NCBI RefSeq assembly: GCF_015319165.1
Contig: NZ_JADIVZ010000011.1
Location: 62,001-126,000, forward strand
Reading direction: 5' to 3'
DNA from: Nocardioides acrostichi
GTDB lineage: Bacteria; Actinomycetota; Actinomycetes; Propionibacteriales; Nocardioidaceae
Length of the DNA: 64,000 nucleotides
In this document: piece after piece, positions 55,675 to 64,000 of the stretch
Layout: each line of letters begins with the position of its first letter
Numbering within the stretch: the stretch's first letter is position 1
Notes under the pieces: generated by a model
Database searches by the model: none
The model's input: only the letters and a program-made list of their open reading frames with translations
What the model was told of the DNA's origin: nothing
Position numbers and translations under genes: made by a program

Positions 55675-58029
55675 TCAGGACCGGACACCTCGCTCGGTGA
55701 CCAACGTTCGGGCGCCACCGACGGAGCGCAGTCGCAGGCTGTTGGTGACCACCAGCAACGATGAGAGCGCCATCGCGGCGGCGGCGACGAGCGGGTTGAG
55801 CAGCCCGGCGGCCGCCAGGGGCAGCGCTGCGACGTTGTAGCCGAACGCCCACACCAGGTTGCCCCGGATGGTGCGCAGCGTCGCCCGTGCCAGCCGGACG
55901 GCGTCCGGCACCGCCTGCAGATCCTCACCGAGCACCAGCACGTCGGCCGCTTCCATGGCCACCTCCGTGCCGTCGATCATGGCCAGCCCCAGGTCGGATC
56001 CGGCCAAGGCCGGCGCGTCGTTGATGCCGTCGCCGACCATCGCGACAGAGCGCCCCGCGGTGCGCAGGTCGGCCACGGCCTGCGCCTTGTCGGCCGGCAG
56101 CACCTCGGCGAGCACCTCGTCGATGCCCACCGCGTCGGCGGTCGCTCGTACGGCTGCCTCGTGGTCGCCGCTGAGCAGCACCGTGCGCAGCCCGAGGGCG
56201 TGCAGCTCGGCGACCGCAGCGGCAGCACTGGGGCGCACGGTGTCGGTGAGCGCGATGCCGCCGGCCACCTCGCCGTCGACGACGACGAACACGACCGTGG
56301 CACCCTCCGCCGCCCTCTGGGCATGCCACCGCTCGAGTGGCTCGCCCAACGCCAGGTCACCCCGGGCGAGCAGCCGGGGCGAGCCGACGAGCACCGCGTG
56401 CCCGGCGGCGATACCACGCGCACCGAGCCCGGGCATCGTGGCGAACTCGTCGACGGTGGGCAGGTCGAGCCCCCGGGACGAGGCGTGGGCGACGATGCCG
56501 CGCGCGACAGCGTGCTCGGCGTCCTGCTCGACGGCCGCCGCGAGCCGGAGCAGGCCCTCGGGCTCCAGGCCGTCGGTTGCCGCCACCTCGACCTCCCGCA
56601 CGGTCATGGCACCGTGCGTGAGGGTGCCGGTCTTGTCGAGCACGACGGTGTCGATGGCGCGTGCCGACTCCAGGGCCTGCTGCGACTTCACGAACACGCC
56701 CAGGCGGGCACCGCGGCCGGCGGCGACCATGAGTGCCATCGGCGTCGCCAGACCCAGTGCGCACGGGCAGGCGATGATGAGCACGGAGAGGGCGGGGTCG
56801 AAGGAGCGCACCAGTGAGCCGGTGGCGAGCATCCAGACGGCCCAGGTCGCCACGGCCAGCGCGATGACGGTGGGCACGAAGACGCTGCTGACGCGGTCGG
56901 CCAACCGCTGCACGGCGGCTTTCTCGCCCTGGGCGCGCTCGACGAGCTCCACCAGCTGGGCGACGGCCGACTCCGCGGCCCGCCGGGTGGCACGTACCGT
57001 GAGCCGGCCGTCGACGGCCGTGGTGCCGCCGAGCACGCTGCTGCCGGTCTCGGCCGTGGCCAGGGCGGACTCGCCGGTCATCGCGTGCGCGTCGACCCCG
57101 GCCAGGCCGTCGATCACCTCGCCGTCGGTCGCCACCTGCTCGCCGGGGCGGACGACGAAGAGGTCGCCCTCGTCGAGCGCCTCCACGGGAACGCGCTGCT
57201 CGGTGCCGTCGGGCAGCAGCAAGGACACGTCGCGCTGCCGCGCCGAGGCCAGTTCGCGCAGCGCCTCGCCGGCACTCTGCTTCGAGCGTGCCTCGGCGAG
57301 ACGGCCGGCGAGCACGAACGTCGTGACGCCGGCGCAGACGTCGAGGTAGATCGAGCCGCTGGGCCGGAACAGCAGTCCCCAGGCGCTGACGCCCTCGGTG
57401 TCGGCGTCGACGAAGAACATCGTGTACACCGACCAGCCGGTGGCGGCGACCAGTCCGAGCGAGACGAGGGTGTCCATCGAGGTCGTGCGGTGCCGGGCCG
57501 CGCGCACGGCTGCCCGATGGAAGGGCCACGCGCACCAGGTGACCAGGGGCAGGGTCAGCGCCAGTAGGAGCCACTGCCAGCCAGGGAACCGCAGCTGAGG
57601 GGCCAACACCATCTCGAAGGAGAGGTCGCCGAGCGGGGCACACAGCAGCATGGCCACGGCGAGGCGCGGCCACAGCGAGCGCACGGCGTCGCGCTGGGCG
57701 CCGGCGTCTGCTCGGGTGCCGCCGGCGCCGAGCGGCTCGGCGCCGTAGCCGGCCTTCTCGACCGCCTCCACCAAGACGCCGACCTCGAGCCCCGCGGGCA
57801 CCGAGACGCGGGCCCGGCCGGTGGCGTAGTTGACCGCGGCCTGCACCCCGTCGAGCTTGCCCAGCTTGCGCTGCACGCGGACGGCACAGGCGCCGCAGGT
57901 CATGCCGGTGACGGTGAGCACGACGGTCTCGGTGTCGAGCGGTGCGGCGGGGGAGTCGACCGACTGACTGCTCACCGACTCGACCGTCCAACTGCGCCGG
58001 GAAGGGGCTGATGCCCGTCGTGTCCCCAT
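55675..58029 (-). CDS. copA: heavy-metal (copper-type) P1B-ATPase
   Basis: A 784-residue P-type ATPase. The N-terminal HMA domain has GMTCGACAVRVQ near residue 43, and about eight membrane helices follow. The actuator motif is MTGES near 318, the metal channel CPC in LIIACPCALGLATPMALM near 422, the phosphorylation site VVLDKTGTLTHG near 468, and the hinge MVGDGINDAPALAGSDLG near 690. CPC and the HMA domain point to Cu(I) export. The usual HP pair in the N-domain reads EHAVA, with Ala replacing Pro. GTG 57975 (VSSQSVDSPAAP) is an alternative start. No CsoR or chaperone gene is adjacent. Confidence 0.92.
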   Translation of the reverse strand: MGTRRASAPSRRSWTVESVSSQSVDSPAAPLDTETVVLTVTGMTCGACAVRVQRKLGKLDGVQAAVNYATGRARVSVPAGLEVGVLVEAVEKAGYGAEPLGAGGTRADAGAQRDAVRSLWPRLAVAMLLCAPLGDLSFEMVLAPQLRFPGWQWLLLALTLPLVTWCAWPFHRAAVRAARHRTTSMDTLVSLGLVAATGWSVYTMFFVDADTEGVSAWGLLFRPSGSIYLDVCAGVTTFVLAGRLAEARSKQSAGEALRELASARQRDVSLLLPDGTEQRVPVEALDEGDLFVVRPGEQVATDGEVIDGLAGVDAHAMTGESALATAETGSSVLGGTTAVDGRLTVRATRRAAESAVAQLVELVERAQGEKAAVQRLADRVSSVFVPTVIALAVATWAVWMLATGSLVRSFDPALSVLIIACPCALGLATPMALMVAAGRGARLGVFVKSQQALESARAIDTVVLDKTGTLTHGAMTVREVEVAATDGLEPEGLLRLAAAVEQDAEHAVARGIVAHASSRGLDLPTVDEFATMPGLGARGIAAGHAVLVGSPRLLARGDLALGEPLERWHAQRAAEGATVVFVVVDGEVAGGIALTDTVRPSAAAAVAELHALGLRTVLLSGDHEAAVRATADAVGIDEVLAEVLPADKAQAVADLRTAGRSVAMVGDGINDAPALAGSDLGLAMIDGTEVAMEAADVLVLGEDLQAVPDAVRLARATLRTIRGNLVWAFGYNVAALPLAAAGLLNPLVAAAAMALSSLLVVTNSLRLRSVGGARTLVTERGVRS

Positions 58030-58210
58030 TCCTCCCGGGTCGCGACCGGCCCCGGCGCGGCACCCGCGCGCTCAGGTGCCCGGGCAGGATCGACATGCTC
58101 TGGCCCCGCGTCGTGGCGGGGCCGCGCTCCTGCGTTCAGAAGGCGACGGGCGTGGGTGCTGGCGATCGTCGCCGGCCGGCCGTTGCACGACGTGTCGAGG
58201 GCCGCTGGGG
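58030..58210. other. intergenic region without recognised feature
   Basis: The 181 bp between the ATPase start and the CtaG stop hold the ATPase promoter region but no clear -10, no CsoR-like palindrome and no coding frame that I can support. Confidence 0.4.
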
Positions 58211-59227
58211 TCACGATTCCTCGCTCCCGCGCAGTCGGGCGAGCATGGCGTTGTAGGCCTCGAACGCCTCGTCGCTGTCGGCGTCGACGGGGGCGTGCGG
58301 ACCGCTCGCGGCGTCGTCCGGAGGGGAGTCGAAGGCCGACCGCTCCGAGAGCGTGCTCGCGCGCACCCCCTCCAGCCACGGACCGATCATGTGCGCTCGG
58401 CGCGCGGGCGAGGTGACGATCGCGATGACCAGGGCCACCGCGATGGCCATCATCAGCGCGTCGCCGCCGGCCCACATGAGCGCACCACCCACGTGCACGT
58501 CGTCGAGACCGTCCAGTGCCCACGCCGGCCGGGCGGCGATCATGCCCGGGAAGGGCGCCGCCGAGGCCTGGAGCAACACGATCCCCACGATCGTGTCGGG
58601 CACCATCGCGACCACCAGCAGACCGAGTCTGAAGAGGTGCGAAGGATCCCTGCGCAGCGGCTCGTCGCCCAGCAACGGCATCAGGAACAGGACGCCGGCG
58701 ACCACGTAGAGCGCCTGCTCGCCGTCCGCGAGCCAGGGATGCACCACGACCTGGTCGAGGAAGTCGGTGAGGTGGGTGCCCACCACGACGAGGGTGTAGA
58801 CCACCAGGCCCGCGGCGGGGGAGAGGAGCGTCCCGGTTAGGCGGCCGCGCAGGGCGTGGGCCAGGCCGCTGTCGGCGCCGGCCGAGGTCGCCGCGACGAG
58901 CACGGTCAGCGGCCGCCCGAGCACCAGCAGGGCGGGCACGAGCATGATCAATGCGAGATGCATGACCATGTGCATCCAGAACAGGGACGTCGAGTACCCG
59001 CCGACGGCGGAGGCGACGACGACCCACGCGGTCGACGTCCCCGCGCAGAAGGACACCGCGCGCCAGAGGGGCAACCGGCGACCCTGGTGCGCGGCGGTGC
59101 GGAACGCGACGAGGTAGCCGGTCGCCAACGTTGCGCAGACAATCAGCCAGACCGGCTCCAGTGACCACGACGAGGCGAACCGTGCCCAGGTCAGGGGAGG
59201 CAGGTCCGCGGCCGTCAACGGTTGCAT
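58211..59227 (-). CDS. cytochrome c oxidase assembly protein, CtaG-like
   Basis: A 338-residue integral membrane protein with about eight to nine helices, matching the caa3-CtaG family: TSLFWMHMVMHLALIMLVPA near residues 80-99 with the conserved histidines, LVVVGTHLTDFLDQVVVHPW near 145-165, and DVHVGGALMWAGGDALMMAI near 252-272. The C-terminal 55 residues are hydrophilic and acidic. Proteins of this family are linked to copper delivery to oxidase subunits; standing next to a copper P-ATPase supports a copper role. The frame starts at ATG 59227. Confidence 0.87.
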   Translation of the reverse strand: MQPLTAADLPPLTWARFASSWSLEPVWLIVCATLATGYLVAFRTAAHQGRRLPLWRAVSFCAGTSTAWVVVASAVGGYSTSLFWMHMVMHLALIMLVPALLVLGRPLTVLVAATSAGADSGLAHALRGRLTGTLLSPAAGLVVYTLVVVGTHLTDFLDQVVVHPWLADGEQALYVVAGVLFLMPLLGDEPLRRDPSHLFRLGLLVVAMVPDTIVGIVLLQASAAPFPGMIAARPAWALDGLDDVHVGGALMWAGGDALMMAIAVALVIAIVTSPARRAHMIGPWLEGVRASTLSERSAFDSPPDDAASGPHAPVDADSDEAFEAYNAMLARLRGSEES

Positions 59228-59543
59228 CAGCGCTCACCCACGCGGCCATGCTAGGCACCGGTCTGGACAAGTCGGGCGCCACACGGCCGACGGCATCACC
59301 CGTCAGGGTGAAATGTGGTGTGTATCACCCTGCGTCGGGGCATGCTGTTCATACCGCCACGGGCCATGATCGCGGCCATCCCCCGAGTGACGGTCACGGG
59401 CCCCACGTCTCCCCCCGGACGTGGGGCCCGACGGCGTCCGCGGCCAGACCGGGTCGCCCACGGGCCGACGTGGGGGGACGTAGTGGGCCGGCGTTGCCGC
59501 TGGCCCGGTACGGTCACGCCTGTCCGGGTCGAGCCCGGCACCC
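59228..59543. other. 316-bp gap before tRNA-Met with a strong inverted repeat
   Basis: No gene is supported. GGGCCCCACGTC (59398-59409) and GACGTGGGGCCC (59418-59429) are perfect 12-bp arms with an 8-nt loop, and CGACGTGGGGGGACG follows at about 59469. The words CAGGGTGA and TCACCCTG (near 59306 and 59332) form another inverted pair. These may be terminators or a processing site for the tRNA transcript. Confidence 0.5.
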
Positions 59544-59617
59544 GGGGCGGTAGCTCAGTCGGTCAGAGCAGAGGACTCATAATCCTTGGGTCGTGGGTTC
59601 AAGCCCCACCCGCCCCA
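59544..59617 (+). tRNA. tRNA-Met (CAT), elongator type
   Basis: A 74-nt cloverleaf. The acceptor is GGGGCGG / CCGCCCC (7 bp). The D-arm is GCTC...GAGC and the anticodon loop CTCATAA has CAT. The T-arm is GTGGG-TTCAAGC-CCCAC with discriminator A. The first base pairs as G-C, unlike initiator tRNA. A lysidine-modified tRNA-Ile cannot be excluded without comparison. Confidence 0.9.
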
Positions 59618-59639
59618 CGAGCCTCGAGGCGAGGGAGAA

Positions 59640-59674
59640 CCCGGTGTGAGATCGGATCTCGCTCTCACACCGGG
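59640..59674 (+). terminator. terminator after tRNA-Met
   Basis: CCCGGTGTGAGA (59640-59651) and TCTCACACCGGG (59663-59674) are perfect 12-bp arms with an 11-nt loop, 22 nt downstream of the tRNA. No T-run follows. Confidence 0.7.
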
Positions 59675-59759
59675 CCGCGCCCGTGCGACCGTGCGTCAGA
59701 CGGCCCGAGGTTGAGCAACCGAGCCCGACCCGCCCGGTGTGGTTCCAGGGGCGGTGCTC

Positions 59760-63116
<3,357 letters not shown>

Positions 63117-63388
63117 GCATCCCTCCATCCAGACCGTACCGAGCCGACGACTCGCCAGGGGGCTCTTTGAGTCGTGTCGTCTGGACGACGCAGTGACGGC
63201 CGCCACCCCACGAGGGTGGTCCCGGTCGGTGCAGGGCGCCGACCGGGACCGGCGCACCGTTCCGCGCCGACCTGCGGGGTGCGCCCAGCCTACGTCGCGA
63301 GGCCGTGGGGTCCGGTGGTTTCGCGACCGACCGGACTCGCCCAGGGCGACCGAGCGGCTCGCCGTGCCGCCAGCACCCGCATGCCGCC

Positions 63389-64000
63389 CTACCAGCCCCT
63401 CAGCAGGCCGCTGGCCCACTCGTCGTCCCATCCGAGCCCGGCCTCACGGGCGAGGCCGGCGGCGCGCGCGAGCAGGTCGTCGCGGTCGTGGGGCAGTCGA
63501 CGCAGGTCGAGCCGTGACAGCAGTCGCTTGGTGATCGGGCGCTTGGCGTCCCAAAAGACCAGCGACTCGATGAGGTCGCGGCAGCCCTTGCTGTTCAAGG
63601 CAGCGGTCACGAGCGCCGCCTCGGTCGGGTCGGAGAAGGGCAGGAAGTAGCAGGTGTCGTCGAGTACGACGGGCCGGTCGGCGAGCGGCGCCACCAGCCG
63701 GAAGACCGGCTGCTCGTGCAGCCCCGACACCGCCACCTTGTACGGGGCGTAGGTGTACTCGCCGTGCCCGAACACGGTGAAGCGTGGCCGATTGCGGTAG
63801 ATCGAGGAACGGCGAGCATCGAGCACCCGGGCGTGCGAGAGCAGGTAGGCCCACAACCGGGGTGCGCGCTGCTCCAGTGAGGCGGTCTCCTCGCCGAAGG
63901 TCCGCTGCGGCACGATCACCCAGCGGCTGAGCTCGCGGTGCCGGCCGCGGAACACGTCGGTGCTCTTGAGCAGCGGCAGCAGGTACTCCGACTCCACCTC
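63389..64000 (-). CDS. C-terminal part of a probable class I DNA methyltransferase / RM protein
   Basis: At least 204 residues, open to the right edge, so the start and catalytic part are missing. SEYLLPLLKSTDVFRGRHRE, WVIVPQRTFGEET, YTYAPYKVAVSGLHEQPVFR, LDDTCYFLPFSDPTEAALVT and ESLVFWDAKRPITKRLLSRL match the C-terminal target-recognition region of N6-adenine methyltransferases of the TaqI/Eco57I-like type. The SAM motif and NPPY are not in view. The gene ends at TAG 63389-63391. The 272 bp to the kinase start hold no clear feature. Part of a restriction-modification or defence locus is possible. Confidence 0.7.
   Translation of the reverse strand, partial: EVESEYLLPLLKSTDVFRGRHRELSRWVIVPQRTFGEETASLEQRAPRLWAYLLSHARVLDARRSSIYRNRPRFTVFGHGEYTYAPYKVAVSGLHEQPVFRLVAPLADRPVVLDDTCYFLPFSDPTEAALVTAALNSKGCRDLIESLVFWDAKRPITKRLLSRLDLRRLPHDRDDLLARAAGLAREAGLGWDDEWASGLLRGW

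Noticed and set aside
55054..59617. Integrated element between the two tRNA genes
   Set aside because: No integrase, no duplicated tRNA 3' end and only chromosomal-type genes (DUF3072, copper ATPase, CtaG) lie between them.

Overview
This window is a 64 kb piece of a high-GC actinobacterial chromosome. The evidence is the very high GC content, frequent GTG/TTG starts, ATGA/GTGA gene overlaps, many apparently leaderless starts (TAxxxT, 6-7 nt, then ATG/GTG), and the core gene order hrcA-dnaJ-rsmE-phoH-ybeY-CNNM-cdd-era-leuA-recO-uppS-znuABC-glyS-dusB-dgt-dnaG. DUF222/HNH (13E12-type) genes and REP-like repeats with TGGTTGAG...CGAAACC ends suggest a Nocardioides-like or related lineage; the genus is inference.

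Left part (1-11.8 kb): a truncated MFS transporter, a frameshifted small gene, a MOSC protein, an acyl-CoA ligase, hemW, small conserved genes on the minus strand, a metallo-beta-lactamase-fold hydrolase, and hrcA-dnaJ-rsmE behind a perfect CIRCE operator.

Middle part (11.8-34 kb): two near-identical DUF222/HNH genes, each preceded by an array of REP-like repeats and a LexA-type box, and each carrying in-frame copies of the same repeat in its coding sequence. Between them lie a sigma factor operon with two GerMN-type surface proteins and a GNAT, the phoH-ybeY-CNNM-cdd operon, an APC permease, a probable 10-methyl fatty acid operon (FAD reductase, SAM methyltransferase, SIP-type flavoprotein) running into era, and two septum-formation-type lipoproteins. 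leuA follows with a Leu-rich leader peptide and an attenuator-like inverted repeat.

Right part (34-64 kb): a MASE1/PAS histidine kinase, recO, uppS, a Zur-controlled znuABC operon, glyS, two secreted or exported proteins, a thioesterase, an inositol-monophosphatase-like enzyme, dusB, a vapC relic, a phosphodiesterase, dgt, a hydroxyacid dehydrogenase, and dnaG with a 313-residue LAGLIDADG intein inserted immediately before a zinc-ligand cysteine. Then come tRNA-Asn, a DUF3072 gene, a copper-type P-ATPase, a CtaG-like protein, tRNA-Met, a hybrid histidine kinase with two receivers and an HPt domain, and the C-terminal part of a probable DNA methyltransferase at the right edge.

The two most unusual things are the dnaG intein and the association of SOS-boxed HNH genes with a 48-bp repeat family found both in front of and inside the genes.
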